Positions 35,756 through 46,852 of a DNA stretch of 64,000 bases are shown piece by piece. The notes under the pieces were generated by a model that had not been told where the DNA came from, did not search any database, and saw only the letters and a program-made list of their open reading frames with translations. The translations under genes were made by a program, and so were the position numbers. The DNA is from Leptospira saintgironsiae (lineage in GTDB: Bacteria; Spirochaetota; Leptospiria; Leptospirales; Leptospiraceae): the NCBI RefSeq assembly GCF_002811765.1, contig NZ_NPDR01000010.1, forward strand, positions 32,034 through 96,033, given 5' to 3'. Numbering within the stretch: position 1 is the stretch's first letter; every line of letters starts with the position of its first letter.

Positions 35756-37846
35756 ATGAAAAACAAAAGTTCTTCTTTTTTTCAAGATCCAAAGTCTTTA
35801 CTGAAAGCAATTTTGGATTCTTTCGTGAAATTGGATCCGAGGGTTCAATGGAAAAATCCTGTAATGTTCATAGTGTATATAGGTGCAATATTAAGTTCTT
35901 ATGATTTAGCCTTTCATCCTGTAAATTTGAGTTTTGGTCTACAGATTTCCCTTTGGTTATGGGCTACGGTCCTATTTGCCAATTTTGCGGAAGCACTGGC
36001 AGAAGGCAGAGGAAAAGCAAAAGCAGAGTCCTTGAAAAAATCAAGAAAGGAATCCAAGGCAAACAAATTAAATGGAAGTTCTGTTATTATAGTTCCTTCT
36101 TCAGAGTTAAGAACCGGAGACAAGGTAGTTTGCCAAGCAGGTGATCAAATCCCTGGTGATGGCGAGGTGGTAGAAGGTATAGCCTCTGTAGATGAGTCTG
36201 CAATTACAGGAGAATCTGCCCCTGTGATCAGAGAATCTGGAGGAGATAGATCCGCAGTCACTGGAGGCACAAAAGTTTTAAGTGATAAAATCGTAGTTCA
36301 AATCACAACTGATCCCGGAAAAACTTTTATAGATAAGATGATCTCTCTTGTAGAAGGAGCTTCCAGGCAGAAGACTCCGAATGAGATCGCACTCTCTATT
36401 CTTCTTTCCGCTTTATCTTTAGTTTTCTTGGTCGCGATAACATCTCTTGTCCCCGCTGTATTCTATAGCCAAAAGGAAGGTGGGGGAAATTTAGGACTTT
36501 CCGGTTCTTTTCCTGCGTTAGTTGGTCTTTTGGTGTGTTTAATTCCTACTACGATCGGTGGTCTTTTGTCCGCGATAGGTATTAGTGGCATGGACAGGCT
36601 CATGAGAAGGAACGTAATTGCTAAATCAGGGAGAGCAATCGAAGCAGCAGGAGATATAGACGTTTTATTATTGGATAAGACAGGAACAATCACTTTGGGA
36701 AATAGAATGGCTACCAGATTTGTTCCGGCTCCCGGAATTTCAGAAAAGAAAATTGCAGATGCTTCACAACTTGCGTCTCTCTCTGACGAAACACCGGAAG
36801 GGAGATCTATTGTAGTATTAGCAAAAGAAAAATTCGATCTAAGAGGAAGGAATTTATCTGAATTAGGAGGGAGATTCGTTCCATTCACTGCTAAAAGTAA
36901 AATGAGTGGAGTGGACTTTGATCTTGATGCAGAGGGAAAAACAAAACCTTCGATCCGAAAGGGAGCAGCCGAATCTATTCGGAATTATATTACAAGTTTA
37001 GGTGGAGAATATCCTAAGGAAATTTCTGACATAGTAGATGAGATCGCAAGAGAAGGAGGAACTCCTTTGGTTGTTTCAGAAGGAAGAGAAATTTTAGGTG
37101 TCATTCATTTGAAAGACATTGTAAAAGGTGGGATCAAAGAAAGATTTGCAAGGCTAAGGCAGATGGGGATCAGAACTGTGATGATCACCGGAGATAATCC
37201 TTTGACTGCGGCAGCTATCGCTGCAGAAGCTGGGGTGGATGATTTTATTGCAGAGGCAACTCCTGAAACAAAATTAAGACGTATCCGTGAAGAACAATCA
37301 GGTGGAAAACTTGTGGCTATGATTGGTGACGGAACAAATGACGCTCCGGCTTTAGCACAAGCAGATGTGGGTGTTGCGATGAATACCGGAACCCAAACTG
37401 CGAGAGAAGCTGGGAATATGATCGATCTAGATAGTAATCCCACTAAACTGATAGAGATTGTGGAGATAGGAAAACAACTTCTGATGACAAGAGGTTCTTT
37501 AACTACTTTCAGTATCGCAAATGATGTATCTAAATATTTTGTGATACTACCCGCTATGTTTGCTGGATTATTCCCAATAGGTGGAATAGGTGCTTTATCA
37601 ATTTTGAATATTCTAGGTTTTGCAAGTCCTGAATCTGCGGTTTTAAGTGCAGTGATCTTTAATGCACTGATCCTTGTGTTTTTGGTTCCTCTCGCGCTAA
37701 AAGGTGTGAGTTACAGACCTGCGGGAGCTGATTCGGTTCTGGCTCGAAATGTATTTATTTACGGGTTCGGCGGTCTTATCCTTCCTTTTTTTGGCATCAA
37801 AGGAATCGATCTGATTTTAAGTTTTACTAAGGGAGTATTCGTATGA
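35756..37846 (+). CDS. kdpB: Potassium-transporting P-type ATPase KdpB
   Basis: KdpB is the ATP-hydrolysing subunit. The phosphorylated Asp307 is in DKTGTIT; the actuator TGES motif (151-154) includes the serine known as the inhibitory phosphorylation site in E. coli; the hinge is [22 protein letters not shown]. Length 696 is normal. Its 3' end overlaps kdpC by four bases (ATGA). Confidence 0.97.
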   Translation: MKNKSSSFFQDPKSLLKAILDSFVKLDPRVQWKNPVMFIVYIGAILSSYDLAFHPVNLSFGLQISLWLWATVLFANFAEALAEGRGKAKAESLKKSRKESKANKLNGSSVIIVPSSELRTGDKVVCQAGDQIPGDGEVVEGIASVDESAITGESAPVIRESGGDRSAVTGGTKVLSDKIVVQITTDPGKTFIDKMISLVEGASRQKTPNEIALSILLSALSLVFLVAITSLVPAVFYSQKEGGGNLGLSGSFPALVGLLVCLIPTTIGGLLSAIGISGMDRLMRRNVIAKSGRAIEAAGDIDVLLLDKTGTITLGNRMATRFVPAPGISEKKIADASQLASLSDETPEGRSIVVLAKEKFDLRGRNLSELGGRFVPFTAKSKMSGVDFDLDAEGKTKPSIRKGAAESIRNYITSLGGEYPKEISDIVDEIAREGGTPLVVSEGREILGVIHLKDIVKGGIKERFARLRQMGIRTVMITGDNPLTAAAIAAEAGVDDFIAEATPETKLRRIREEQSGGKLVAMIGDGTNDAPALAQADVGVAMNTGTQTAREAGNMIDLDSNPTKLIEIVEIGKQLLMTRGSLTTFSIANDVSKYFVILPAMFAGLFPIGGIGALSILNILGFASPESAVLSAVIFNALILVFLVPLALKGVSYRPAGADSVLARNVFIYGFGGLILPFFGIKGIDLILSFTKGVFV

Positions 37847-38412
37847 TCAGAGCAGTTTTGCAATTAGGGCTTTGGACTTTTGTATGCGGTGTTTTCTATC
37901 CAGTTCTTGTATATGGATTTGCTAAGTTTACTTTTCCAAAGGCGAGCTCCGGCTCCTTGGTTGAAATAGATGGAAAGGTAATCGGTTCTGATTTACTCGC
38001 TCAATCTTTTGAGTCTCCAGAATATTTTCATTCTAGACCTTCTGCGATTGGATATGATCCTTCTTCTTCGGGTGCTTCTAATCTAGGGCCTACTAGTGCG
38101 CAACTTTCTAAAAAGGTGGAGCAAAGAAGAACTTACTGGGTTGCAAGAGGTGGAACCGAACCCGTGCCTTCTGAACTTTTATATTCTTCTGGAAGTGGGT
38201 TAGATCCTCACGTAAGTCCGGAAACGGTAAGTTATCAAATCCCATTAGTTGCGAAAACAAAAGGAATTTCAGAAGATATATTGGTCAGATTGGTAGAAGA
38301 GACAATTGAATCTCCTGAATTTGGACTATTTGGTCCGACTAAGGTGAATATTCTAAAGTTGAATCTTAAATTGAGATCCATTTACTTAGAAAAAAATATT
38401 CAGAAAAATTAA
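37843..38412 (+). CDS. kdpC: Potassium-transporting ATPase subunit KdpC
   Basis: KdpC stabilises the pump and raises ATP affinity. The 189-residue protein has one N-terminal helix ([22 protein letters not shown]), then the family motifs [36 protein letters not shown] and [12 protein letters not shown]. Coupled to kdpB by a four-base overlap. Confidence 0.96.
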   Translation: MIRAVLQLGLWTFVCGVFYPVLVYGFAKFTFPKASSGSLVEIDGKVIGSDLLAQSFESPEYFHSRPSAIGYDPSSSGASNLGPTSAQLSKKVEQRRTYWVARGGTEPVPSELLYSSGSGLDPHVSPETVSYQIPLVAKTKGISEDILVRLVEETIESPEFGLFGPTKVNILKLNLKLRSIYLEKNIQKN

Positions 38413-38420
38413 TATTACCA

Positions 38421-41096
38421 GTGAGACCTGCAGAAGAAAATAGACCGGATCCGGATGAATTACTTTCTCGGATCGGAGGGGACGTAACTAAAACCAGAGG
38501 AAAATTAAAAATTTTCTTTGGTATGGCCGCAGGTGTAGGAAAAACTTTTGAGATGCTCCGAGATGCTCAAAAAGCAAAATCGGAAGGAATTGATGTTTGG
38601 ATCGGTTATTTAGAAACTCATAATAGAAAAGAAACAGAAGCTCAAGCGGAAGGTCTTTCTATTATTCCCAGAAAAAGATCCAAATATAAATCAGTAGATC
38701 TGGAAGAAATGGACTTAGATGCGATTCTGGAGAAAAAACCGGATCTGGTATTGATAGATGAACTTGCCCATACAAACGTTCCAGGTTCCAGACATCCCAA
38801 AAGATACCAAGACGTTCTTGAAATTTTGGACCAAGGAATAAACGTTTATTCCACTTTAAATGTGCAACATTTGGAAAGTAGGGCAGGTATCGTAGAGGAA
38901 ATTTCAGGAGCTCCCGTTTCTGAGAGAGTTCCTGATTCTATTTTAGAAATTGCTGATGAAGTAGAATTGATCGATCTGGTTCCTGATGATCTGATCAAAC
39001 GTTTAAAAGAAGGAAAAGTATATCCTTCTGATAAGGTTCCGCAAGCCCTCCATTCATTTTTTAAGATTCCAAATTTGACTGCACTTAGAGAACTTTCTTT
39101 AAATTTTACTTCGAAATTGGTGGATAGCGAACTTTCTAGATTGGAACCAACTAAGGATTCCAAACTTTCGGATAAAATTTTGGTGGCTGTATCTTCTTCT
39201 CCCCAAGCCGCTAATTTGATACGTTATGCTAAGAGGATTGCATTCGGATTGAAATGCCATTGGGCTGCAGTGCATGTAGATGACGGAAATGTATTATCTA
39301 CAGAAGAGAAAGATCTTCTTAGAGAAAACTTAGGCCTTGCTCGGGAATTAGGTGCAGAGATACTAAATTTTTCGGATAGAGATCTAGTTCTTGGGATCGT
39401 CCGAGCAATCAATCGGGCCAAGGCAACTCATGTTGTAATTGGTAGAAGTAGTAAATCTAAACTTTCCAGGATCTTTAAGGGTGGTTCTTTTATAGATAAA
39501 CTGAGTGAGCAACCTGGAGATTTTCAGATACTCCTTGCTCCTACTAAAATCACTAAAGAAAAACTTAAATTCCGATTTGGATTTTTTACAAGAGGGACTA
39601 GATCGAAACCTGTTCAGTATTTTTTTTCTTTTCTGGCATTACTTGGGATCACTTCTTTTAATCTTTTATTAAATATTTTTGCAGGTTATTGGTCTATAGG
39701 GCTCGTATATCTATTTTTTATAATGTTCGTTGCCTTATTTGCGGGCAGAGGACCTGTTTTAATTACTGCGTCGTTGAGCGCAATCTTTTGGAATTTTCTA
39801 TTCATTCCTCCTAAATTCACATTCTACATTGAAAAAGTTGAAGATTGGATGATGTTTGGGACTTATTTTGTATTGGCCTTAGTCTTAGGAGCATTAACAA
39901 CAAGATTAAGAGACAGAGAAGAAGCTCTACAAACAGGAGAAGAAGCGCTATCCGGTCTTTATAGACTTTCGGTTGCATTATCTAAAACTCATAGCTTGGA
40001 TGAAATTGTATCCGTTGCTGTAGAAACGATTGGAGATACATTTCAATCTTCTGTTTTGGTCTTACTTGCTGATCAGGATTCTTTACTTTCTCGAACTCCT
40101 CATCCTAAGAGTGGATTTAATCCGGACATGAAAGAATCTGCTTTGGCTGCTTGGACATTCCAAAATAGAAAACCATCCGGAAAAGATACGGATACTGTTC
40201 CAATGTCTAAAGGTTTGTATCTTCCACTTCTTACGCCAGGCGGTTGTTTTGGAGTTATTGGATTAGATAGAGAAAATAAGGAAAGTTTAGAATTAGAAGA
40301 AGAGAGTCTTCTATTCTCGATGTTAAACCAAGTCGCCTTGGCTTTAGAAAGAATACAGTTACTTGGAATTCGTGCAAACGCTAAGTTGGTAGAAGAGTCT
40401 GAAAAATTTTATTCTGCATTATTCAATTCGGTCAGTCATGATTTCAGAACTCCGTTAACTGTGATCCGTGCCTCTTTGGATCTATTAGAAACAAGTGATG
40501 GAAAAAACGAAAAAGAGAAGTCCGACTTATTCTCTGAGATAAGAATTGCTTATAAAAAGTTGGATCGATTGGTGGGAGATCTTTTGGATATGTCCAGATT
40601 GGAATCCGGAAGGTTGATGTTGGACCTCCAATGGGAAGATCCCCTAGACTTAATAAATGAAACAATTCGGATCGCAGACTATGAAAAGGGAGACCATATT
40701 TTATCAGTTCAAACGGATGAAACTATGCCTCTTGTTCGAATGGACAGAAGATTGATGATCCAAGTTTTAATCCATCTTCTGCAAAACGCATTTTTACATA
40801 CTGAAAAAAATAGTGCCGTTATAGTAAGAGCAAGTGTTCCTAAGGATCATCTTTTGTTAACCGTAGAGGATAATGGACCTGGAATTCCCTCCGGACAAGA
40901 AAATAGAATTTTTGAAAAGTTCACCAAGGTTTCAGGGACTATCCAAGGAACAGGACTCGGACTTTCTATCTGCAAAGGGCTTGTGGAAGCTCAAGGTGGA
41001 AAGATCTGGGCGGAAAATAAACAAGAGGGCGGAGCCAGATTTCTAATCCGAATTCCAGTGCTTACTTTCCCTCCTTTGGAGGATTCGATTGTCTAG
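38421..41096 (+). CDS. kdpD: Sensor histidine kinase KdpD
   Basis: KdpD senses potassium limitation or osmotic stress and phosphorylates KdpE. Domains in order: KdpD N-terminal domain with Walker A GMAAGVGKT (34-42) and Walker B LVLIDELAHTN; a universal-stress-like domain (about 245-370); four clustered membrane helices (about 400-490); a GAF-like domain; a dimerisation box SVSHDFRTPLT with phospho-acceptor His673; and an ATPase domain with NAFLHT, DNGPGIP and GTGLGLSI. The start is GTG with no strong ribosome-binding site. It overlaps kdpE by eight bases. Confidence 0.96.
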   Translation: MRPAEENRPDPDELLSRIGGDVTKTRGKLKIFFGMAAGVGKTFEMLRDAQKAKSEGIDVWIGYLETHNRKETEAQAEGLSIIPRKRSKYKSVDLEEMDLDAILEKKPDLVLIDELAHTNVPGSRHPKRYQDVLEILDQGINVYSTLNVQHLESRAGIVEEISGAPVSERVPDSILEIADEVELIDLVPDDLIKRLKEGKVYPSDKVPQALHSFFKIPNLTALRELSLNFTSKLVDSELSRLEPTKDSKLSDKILVAVSSSPQAANLIRYAKRIAFGLKCHWAAVHVDDGNVLSTEEKDLLRENLGLARELGAEILNFSDRDLVLGIVRAINRAKATHVVIGRSSKSKLSRIFKGGSFIDKLSEQPGDFQILLAPTKITKEKLKFRFGFFTRGTRSKPVQYFFSFLALLGITSFNLLLNIFAGYWSIGLVYLFFIMFVALFAGRGPVLITASLSAIFWNFLFIPPKFTFYIEKVEDWMMFGTYFVLALVLGALTTRLRDREEALQTGEEALSGLYRLSVALSKTHSLDEIVSVAVETIGDTFQSSVLVLLADQDSLLSRTPHPKSGFNPDMKESALAAWTFQNRKPSGKDTDTVPMSKGLYLPLLTPGGCFGVIGLDRENKESLELEEESLLFSMLNQVALALERIQLLGIRANAKLVEESEKFYSALFNSVSHDFRTPLTVIRASLDLLETSDGKNEKEKSDLFSEIRIAYKKLDRLVGDLLDMSRLESGRLMLDLQWEDPLDLINETIRIADYEKGDHILSVQTDETMPLVRMDRRLMIQVLIHLLQNAFLHTEKNSAVIVRASVPKDHLLLTVEDNGPGIPSGQENRIFEKFTKVSGTIQGTGLGLSICKGLVEAQGGKIWAENKQEGGARFLIRIPVLTFPPLEDSIV

Positions 41097-41775
41097 CCCA
41101 ATCATAATGATCATAGACGATGAGATCCAGATCCGTCGGTTGCTTCGAGTCGCTTTTGAAAAAGAAGGTTATAAAGTAGAAGAAGCAATCTCTGTAGATG
41201 ATGCATTATCAAAAGTTTATATGGTTCGCCCTGATAGTATTATCTTGGATTTGGGTTTACCAGAAAAAGGTGGAGAAGAATTCCTAAAAAAGATCAGAGA
41301 GTCAGGTTCTAAAATCCCAGTATTAGTACTAAGTGTTAGAGATTCAGAAAAGGATAAGATCTTTTTATTAGATAGTGGTGCGGATGATTATCTTACGAAA
41401 CCTTTCGGGATCGGAGAATTACTTGCAAGGATTAGAGTATTATTAAGACATTCTTCTCCTGAAAAAACAGATGTTAAAGTAAGGATCGGACTTTTGGAAT
41501 TGGATTTCGGAGCTAGAAAGGTTTTGAAAGAAGGTAAAGAAGTCCGTTTGACACCAACTGAATATTCTTTTCTGAAATTATTAGCCACTTATCCAGGAAA
41601 AATAGTAACCCAAACCCAAATCTTAAAAGAACTCTGGGGTCCGAACCAAATGGCGGAATCAGGTTATTTGAGAGTCTATGTAAATCAGATCCGCAAAAAA
41701 ATAGAAAGGGACCCCGGTAATCCTGAAATTTTGATCACTGAACCCGGGGTGGGTTATTTTTTAAAATCAGACTGA
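41089..41775 (+). CDS. kdpE: Response regulator KdpE
   Basis: An OmpR-family regulator of 228 residues: receiver domain with acidic pair DDE, phospho-acceptor Asp54 in LDLGLP, and Lys in YLTKPFG; then a winged-helix DNA-binding domain (LTPTEYSFLKLLATYPGKIVT, SGYLRVYVNQIRKKIE). TTG start at 41089 with GGAGG six bases upstream, inside the end of kdpD. A tandem repeat at 33858-33878 is a candidate target. Confidence 0.95.
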   Translation: MSSPIIMIIDDEIQIRRLLRVAFEKEGYKVEEAISVDDALSKVYMVRPDSIILDLGLPEKGGEEFLKKIRESGSKIPVLVLSVRDSEKDKIFLLDSGADDYLTKPFGIGELLARIRVLLRHSSPEKTDVKVRIGLLELDFGARKVLKEGKEVRLTPTEYSFLKLLATYPGKIVTQTQILKELWGPNQMAESGYLRVYVNQIRKKIERDPGNPEILITEPGVGYFLKSD

Positions 41776-41788
41776 TAATTAAGTTTTC

Positions 41789-43948
41789 TTAATCTTTATA
41801 ACGAACTAAGAATAAACCAGAGCCGTCTGAAAGTTCCCAATTCCTAAATTCGGTCTCTTCTTCCCAGGTTTCTAAATCACAGATCACTAAGTCTGCTTCA
41901 GAAAGTATCTGAGGATTTTCTCCCTTTAGGATAGTGATCTTTTCTTTTTTAAGAAGATTTCTTTCCTTTTGTGAAAATTGAGGAACTTTACCTCTTGGAT
42001 CCCAGATAGAAAGTTTAGCGCCGATTTTCTTAGCCATCGCAAGAGCAAAACCTAATAGTTTTACATCCTTATCTGAGTAAACTGCTAAGATAAAACGATC
42101 TAATTCTTTTAATTTTTCTGCTACAAGTATCCCTGCGTTTGTTTCTGATTCGGAAAGAAGTGTTCTGATCTTTCCACCAAGTACATCGTCACTAAATAAG
42201 GATCTTGCTCCACCAGTTAGGAATATATTATAATTTCCTGATTGGATTGTTTTTAGTATATCTCTTGTGACATTATCAGAAGGTTTATATAGAGTGTTTA
42301 ATTTGATCCCTAATTCTTTAGAAAGTTTGAATAAAGGTTCAAAACTTTTTTTCTCATATTTTTGAGCAGTTTTACCTGAGATCCAAGAATCAGGAGTGAG
42401 GTGAAGAGCTGTTACTGCTTTTGTTTTATTTCCGTTTTGGAATAAACCGGAGGCAAGCCTAAGTAGATCTACACCTCTGGAATGTAATGCGAATGCAAGT
42501 AGTATACCTTCTTCTCTTTTGTCTTTTACTACTGCAAAAATTCTCTCTATTAAATTCAAGCTTGGTCCGGTCATATATGTTGTGACCAATGCCATTAGCA
42601 CCATCATGGAGAATATCTGAGAAGATAATACTCCGATATCATAACCGATATTGAGGACGATCAATTCCATTAGTCCTCTGGTGTTCATGAGTGCACCTAA
42701 GGATAAGGAATCTTTCCAGTTGTTTCCAGATGCTTTAGATGCGATTGTACTTCCTGCAAATTTTCCTACAATGGCAACTGTTAATACCATTGCAAAGTCC
42801 CACCATAAGTTCCCTTGGTTTAATAGACCAATCTGAGTCCTGATTCCGGTTAACGCGAAGAATAATGGAAGAAAGATCGCAGTACTTAAGTCTTCTACCT
42901 TTTCCGCTAAAAGTGTTCTGAGTTTGGGTTTGTCTGGCATAACAACACCAGCCAAAAATGCTCCAAACAATGCATGGATTCCGATTGATTCAGTGATCCA
43001 AGCAGACGCAATAGGGAAGAGTAAAAACAGAGCCACCGCCATTTTGGTGAATGCTTCTCTGTTTGTGAAAATTCCTCCTGCTCTATGCATTGCAGGTTGA
43101 ACGATCTTCCACATGATGAGAACGTAAATGATTGCAAGGATTATGGTGAATAATGCTGCTAATAGTCCGCCTGCTTGCACAAGAGCGATCACTATTGCAA
43201 GTAAGCACCAAGCGGTCAAATCATCGGAAGCAGCACATGTGAGTGCGAGTCCTCCAAGTTTTGTTTTGGTAAGTCCTCTTTCTTGAACGATACGTGCAAG
43301 TACTGGAAAGGCAGTGATACTCATACCTATCCCCATAAATAAGGAGAAGGAGAGGAAGCTAACCTCCGGAGGAGCTAATGTTTTATAAATGGAAAGTGCT
43401 AAGATTGCACCTAATAAGAAAGGAAGAAGGATGCTCGCATGAGAGATAAGTATCGCAGAGTCTGCTTGGTTTCTAAGTATTTTTAGATCCAACTCCATTC
43501 CGACTACGAACATGAAAAATACCAGACCGATCTGGCTTAATAGTTGTAACGAACTTAAGGAAACTTTCGGAAATAAGAATTGATACTGTTCTGGGAATAA
43601 TAACCCAAATAAGGATGGGCCTAATAATATACCTGCGAGGATCTCTCCGACTACGAATGGTTGTCTTACAAGAACTGCAAGTTTACCCATTACTCGAGTC
43701 GCTGCTATTACGACTCCGATTTGTAATAATAGAAGTGGAAGTGGTTCATGGAAACCCTTCCAAAGTTTTGCCCCAGCTTTTTTCCAAACATCTATTGGAT
43801 CTTCTGTAGACTCGACCGAGGTTGAAGAACTAACTTCGATGTTAGTAACTTTACCAACTTCTAATGACTTGCCTTGTTTCGTTATGAAAGCAAAGGCTCC
43901 GAAAGAAAGTATTAATAGGGTGATATAGAAAATCGCGTTTCGTTTCAT
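41789..43948 (-). CDS. CPA2-type cation:proton antiporter with C-terminal stress-like domain
   Basis: A 719-residue protein. After an N-terminal signal-anchor helix and a short polar stretch come about eleven membrane helices of the Kef/NhaP-like CPA2 fold: [39 protein letters not shown] with the paired aspartates, and [12 protein letters not shown], then a 250-residue cytoplasmic part that resembles a universal-stress domain instead of a TrkA-N domain. It probably exchanges potassium or sodium for protons. It converges on kdpE with 13 bases between, so uptake and efflux systems sit back to back. Confidence 0.85.
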   Translation of the reverse strand: MKRNAIFYITLLILSFGAFAFITKQGKSLEVGKVTNIEVSSSTSVESTEDPIDVWKKAGAKLWKGFHEPLPLLLLQIGVVIAATRVMGKLAVLVRQPFVVGEILAGILLGPSLFGLLFPEQYQFLFPKVSLSSLQLLSQIGLVFFMFVVGMELDLKILRNQADSAILISHASILLPFLLGAILALSIYKTLAPPEVSFLSFSLFMGIGMSITAFPVLARIVQERGLTKTKLGGLALTCAASDDLTAWCLLAIVIALVQAGGLLAALFTIILAIIYVLIMWKIVQPAMHRAGGIFTNREAFTKMAVALFLLFPIASAWITESIGIHALFGAFLAGVVMPDKPKLRTLLAEKVEDLSTAIFLPLFFALTGIRTQIGLLNQGNLWWDFAMVLTVAIVGKFAGSTIASKASGNNWKDSLSLGALMNTRGLMELIVLNIGYDIGVLSSQIFSMMVLMALVTTYMTGPSLNLIERIFAVVKDKREEGILLAFALHSRGVDLLRLASGLFQNGNKTKAVTALHLTPDSWISGKTAQKYEKKSFEPLFKLSKELGIKLNTLYKPSDNVTRDILKTIQSGNYNIFLTGGARSLFSDDVLGGKIRTLLSESETNAGILVAEKLKELDRFILAVYSDKDVKLLGFALAMAKKIGAKLSIWDPRGKVPQFSQKERNLLKKEKITILKGENPQILSEADLVICDLETWEEETEFRNWELSDGSGLFLVRYKD

Positions 43949-43971
43949 CCTTAGAATCAGAAACCCTCGGA

Positions 43972-43989
43972 ATGTTGGAGTTCCTCCAT
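43972..43989. repeat. Imperfect palindrome (dispersed family member)
   Basis: ATGTTGGAGTTCCTCCAT, 24 bases upstream of the antiporter start, shares the GGA-x-TTCC core and ATG/CAT ends of the palindrome at 16791. Confidence 0.5.
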
Positions 43990-44025
43990 ACTATAAAAAA
44001 GGAAAGAATGAGAAAAGAATAATAC

Positions 44026-44886
44026 TTAATTGGATGAAGAGAAATATTTTTCCCAAAAGCCTTTTTCTCTTAGATATTCCATGCCAAACTTTGCAGCCTC
44101 TAAGGGTGATAAGGTTTCAGATTCGCTTTCTATTCTAGATAAGAATAGATAAGATCTTTTTGGGCCCTTCCAAAAGAACCAATACCAAGAGACTGACCTT
44201 CCTTGGGCGTATCCTGTTGCAGAATCAGAATAAAAACCGGAGTAGTTCCCGAAGTTGCCATCTAATCTATGGCTGCCTGTTGGGTTTTTGATCTCTCCTG
44301 GATTTCTTTCTAGGCCTTCTAATACTGAGTTCAGATTTTTCTTTCTGACTTCTAACTCTCCGTTGAATAGTTTCCATAAGAATAAATAAAATTCTTCTGC
44401 AGTCCACGAATATCCTCCATCCATCCAAAAGGATTTAGAAGGTTCGAATGGAACCGATGTAGGAAGTCCAACAGAGTATAGCCAAGGTTTTAGTTTAGTG
44501 GTTCCAGTATCTGTCCATATCTTTTGGAAATACCAAACTGTGGAATTTTCCAAAGAGGTCCTTAGATTCTGTTCCTTCTGCCATCTGATGTAAGGGAATT
44601 TAGTTTTGTCCCAAGGAAAATATCCATGAGGATCTTTTAATGTTCCAAGTTCCAGTGCCGCGAGAGCAAGTACCGGTTGGAATACATACATAGAAGGGGA
44701 GCTTTTTTTACAGTTGTCTTCTCCCACTTTTAAAAGTGTGCCTTCTTCTATTTCGGCTAAAAATAGGCAGACTTTTTTATCTGAGAGATTGAGTTCTTCT
44801 TTTTGGATGATCGGCGAGTCGGTTCCTGTTTTTACGGAACAGGAAAGAAGAAGGACCGCAAAAGAAAAATATAATATTCGCCTCAT
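44026..44886 (-). CDS. Class D beta-lactamase-like lipoprotein with altered active site
   Basis: From ATG 44886 (MRRILYF, 286 aa) the protein has a signal peptide with lipobox LLSC (Cys16). The mature part follows the class D beta-lactamase/BlaR sensor layout: LALAALELG, PWDKTKFPYIRWQKEQNLRTSLENSTVWYFQKI (the S-x-V motif is kept as STV) and FWMDGGYSWTAEEFYLFLWKL. The catalytic S-x-x-K reads SMYV (65-68), and the KTG box reads SATG, so both lysines are missing. It is probably not a working beta-lactamase; a structural or ligand-binding role is possible. The start overlaps the upstream stop (ATGA). Confidence 0.7.
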   Translation of the reverse strand: MRRILYFSFAVLLLSCSVKTGTDSPIIQKEELNLSDKKVCLFLAEIEEGTLLKVGEDNCKKSSPSMYVFQPVLALAALELGTLKDPHGYFPWDKTKFPYIRWQKEQNLRTSLENSTVWYFQKIWTDTGTTKLKPWLYSVGLPTSVPFEPSKSFWMDGGYSWTAEEFYLFLWKLFNGELEVRKKNLNSVLEGLERNPGEIKNPTGSHRLDGNFGNYSGFYSDSATGYAQGRSVSWYWFFWKGPKRSYLFLSRIESESETLSPLEAAKFGMEYLREKGFWEKYFSSSN

Positions 44887-45389
44887 GAAAACCAGGCGTA
44901 AATCGTAAGATAAGTAACAAATAATGAAAGTGGGATGTAAAACATCAGAAAAATTTTTCCGATCTTTCTCCAATCCGTAACTGTGTATTTTTTCACGAAT
45001 TCGATCATTTGTTCCTGATTCATAGCGTACAACTCACTCGAATCATTCCAGCCGAAAATATTTCCTGCGAGTCTTCCGATCATTTCGTCTTTATGAGCTT
45101 GTATGGTATCCCAAGCTTCTGCCTTTTCGGAGGAATCTGAAGAGAGAAGTTGGAGAAACGCTTTAGGAACTAAGAATACTCTTCCAATCATTAGGCTTGA
45201 GGCCCTTGTAAATAATCCCAAAAAGAACATCGCCGAGAAGAGTGGATTTTCTCTCTTGAACCAAAATACGATCCCGAGACTTACCACATAAGCTCCGTAT
45301 CCTATATATAACCCGGCGAGCTCGAATCTTCGATTCGTTTTTTTCTCTTTTAAAAATTCTTCGTACAATTGAGAGGATACGGTTTTCAT
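44883..45389 (-). CDS. Membrane protein of unknown function
   Basis: A 168-residue protein with three hydrophobic segments (about 28-45, 52-70 and 145-166) and a charged central loop. No family recognised. Coupled by a four-base overlap to the class D-like lipoprotein gene, so they may act together at the inner membrane. Confidence 0.55.
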   Translation of the reverse strand: MKTVSSQLYEEFLKEKKTNRRFELAGLYIGYGAYVVSLGIVFWFKRENPLFSAMFFLGLFTRASSLMIGRVFLVPKAFLQLLSSDSSEKAEAWDTIQAHKDEMIGRLAGNIFGWNDSSELYAMNQEQMIEFVKKYTVTDWRKIGKIFLMFYIPLSLFVTYLTIYAWFS

Positions 45390-45583
45390 TCTCTTATCAA
45401 TCCGAGCTTGGACTTCTGTAAATTTCAGGATCTGAATGCTACGATTTTTGGATTCGGTAAGGAGACAAGTATTTCTGATCTCACTTCCGCCATTCCTCTC
45501 TTATGTCTCAGGCATGATTATAAAAAGCAAAACTGAAAATCTCATCTTCTTCCGAAAATAAGAAAAAAGAAAAGGCGGAACGG

Positions 45584-46735
45584 ATGAGCGGCGCAGTTCG
45601 TAAAAAAGAAAGAAAGATACTCACCGGTGAATTTTGGACATCTAAACAAAGACAGGCTCATCCAATCCATTATGTAGTTAGCTACAGAGCTTCGTTTAAG
45701 CCTGAATTGCCCGCCTTCTTCATCGGGAAATATTTAGAGAATCGAAAAGGAATCGTATTTGATCCTTTCGGCGGAAGAGGGACCACAGCGGTCCAAGCAA
45801 ATTTAGAAGGTTATGCTGCTATCCATAATGATATCAGTCCAATGTCCTTATTCTTAGCGAAGTCCAGACAGACTGTACCTTCTATCGAAAAACTGGAAAG
45901 AGCACTTGATTCTCTCAACCTGAGCTCTAAGGTTAAAGAAGAAAAAGAAGACGAGGGTCTTTTACATTTTTATCATAAAGATACTTTAAAAGAAATCAAG
46001 AACCTGAAAAAGGTCCTGGCTGATTCAGATTCTCCTGAACTTAGATATTTGGGTCTGACTGCATTGTCTAGGCTTCATGGACATAGTAACGGATTCTTTT
46101 CGGTATATAGTTTTCCTCAGATCTCTATTCCTCCTTTGGCTCAAAAAAGAAATAATGAGAAGAAAGGAGTCGTTCCTGATTATAGAGAGATCAAACCCCG
46201 AATTCTTCAAAAGATGAGAAGGGACCTGAAAGAATCTCTTACTCCTTTTTATCATGAGTTTTCTTCCAGAAACGAATATACCAATCATTCTTCTTTGGAT
46301 CTTTTTGGTTTAGAAGACGATTCAGTGGATCTTGTAGTGACTAGCCCTCCATTTTTGGACAAGGTAAACTACGAAGAAGACAATTGGCTAAGATATTGGT
46401 TTCTAGATATAGAACTGGAGAAGGACCAGAAGCCAAGTATATTCGCGACTCTTGCTGGCTGGTGTGAATTTATCCAAGGGACCTTGGCAGAACTTTCCAG
46501 AGTGGTAAAACCTGGTGGAACAGTTGTCATGGAAGTAGGAGAAGTTCGAAAAGGTAAAACAGTCTTCAACCTGGATGAATACGTGATCAAATGTGCAGAA
46601 TCGACTGGCCTTGTTTGGGAAAATACATATATCAACGACCAGAAGTTTACGAAACTTGCCAATTGCTGGAATGTTTCGAATAACGAAAAAGGTACAAATT
46701 CAAATCGCTGCGTGGTTTTCCGGAATCTGAAGTAA
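45584..46735 (+). CDS. Solitary DNA methyltransferase (N4-cytosine/N6-adenine type)
   Basis: A 383-residue enzyme with motif [16 protein letters not shown] (SAM binding) and catalytic motif [11 protein letters not shown]; a long variable region of ~170 residues between them may be the target recognition domain. A later [13 protein letters not shown] is a typical core strand. TSPPF favours N4-cytosine methylation, but this is not certain. No endonuclease gene is adjacent, so it looks like an orphan methyltransferase that could have a regulatory role. RNA modification is a less likely alternative. Confidence 0.75.
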   Translation: MSGAVRKKERKILTGEFWTSKQRQAHPIHYVVSYRASFKPELPAFFIGKYLENRKGIVFDPFGGRGTTAVQANLEGYAAIHNDISPMSLFLAKSRQTVPSIEKLERALDSLNLSSKVKEEKEDEGLLHFYHKDTLKEIKNLKKVLADSDSPELRYLGLTALSRLHGHSNGFFSVYSFPQISIPPLAQKRNNEKKGVVPDYREIKPRILQKMRRDLKESLTPFYHEFSSRNEYTNHSSLDLFGLEDDSVDLVVTSPPFLDKVNYEEDNWLRYWFLDIELEKDQKPSIFATLAGWCEFIQGTLAELSRVVKPGGTVVMEVGEVRKGKTVFNLDEYVIKCAESTGLVWENTYINDQKFTKLANCWNVSNNEKGTNSNRCVVFRNLK

Positions 46736-46780
46736 GAGTTCCTACCTTCTACTTCTTCCTAAAAACCTGTATTTTGTCTC

Positions 46781-46809
46781 AAAAATCCTTAAAACCCCTG
46801 AGGATTTTT
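46781..46809 (+). terminator. Intrinsic terminator between the methyltransferase gene and flgG
   Basis: AAAAATCCT (46781-46789) and AGGATTTTT (46801-46809) form a perfect 9-base stem with an 11-base loop, with the A-tract/T-tract edges typical of intrinsic terminators. Confidence 0.6.
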
Positions 46810-46852
46810 CGGGAATGGCCGATAGGTTAAGGGAATCGAGGTATAAACTCAA

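Noticed and set aside
36463..36888. 141-residue minus-strand ORF inside kdpB
   Set aside because: Antisense shadow of conserved KdpB coding sequence with no independent support.
44887..44973. 29-residue extension of the class D-like lipoprotein
   Set aside because: The internal start at 44886 gives a proper lipoprotein signal peptide and an ATGA overlap with the upstream gene.
46818..46825. GCCGATAG, similar to a sigma-28 -10 element before flgG
   Set aside because: No TAAA -35 element lies 15 bases upstream, so a sigma-28 promoter cannot be supported.
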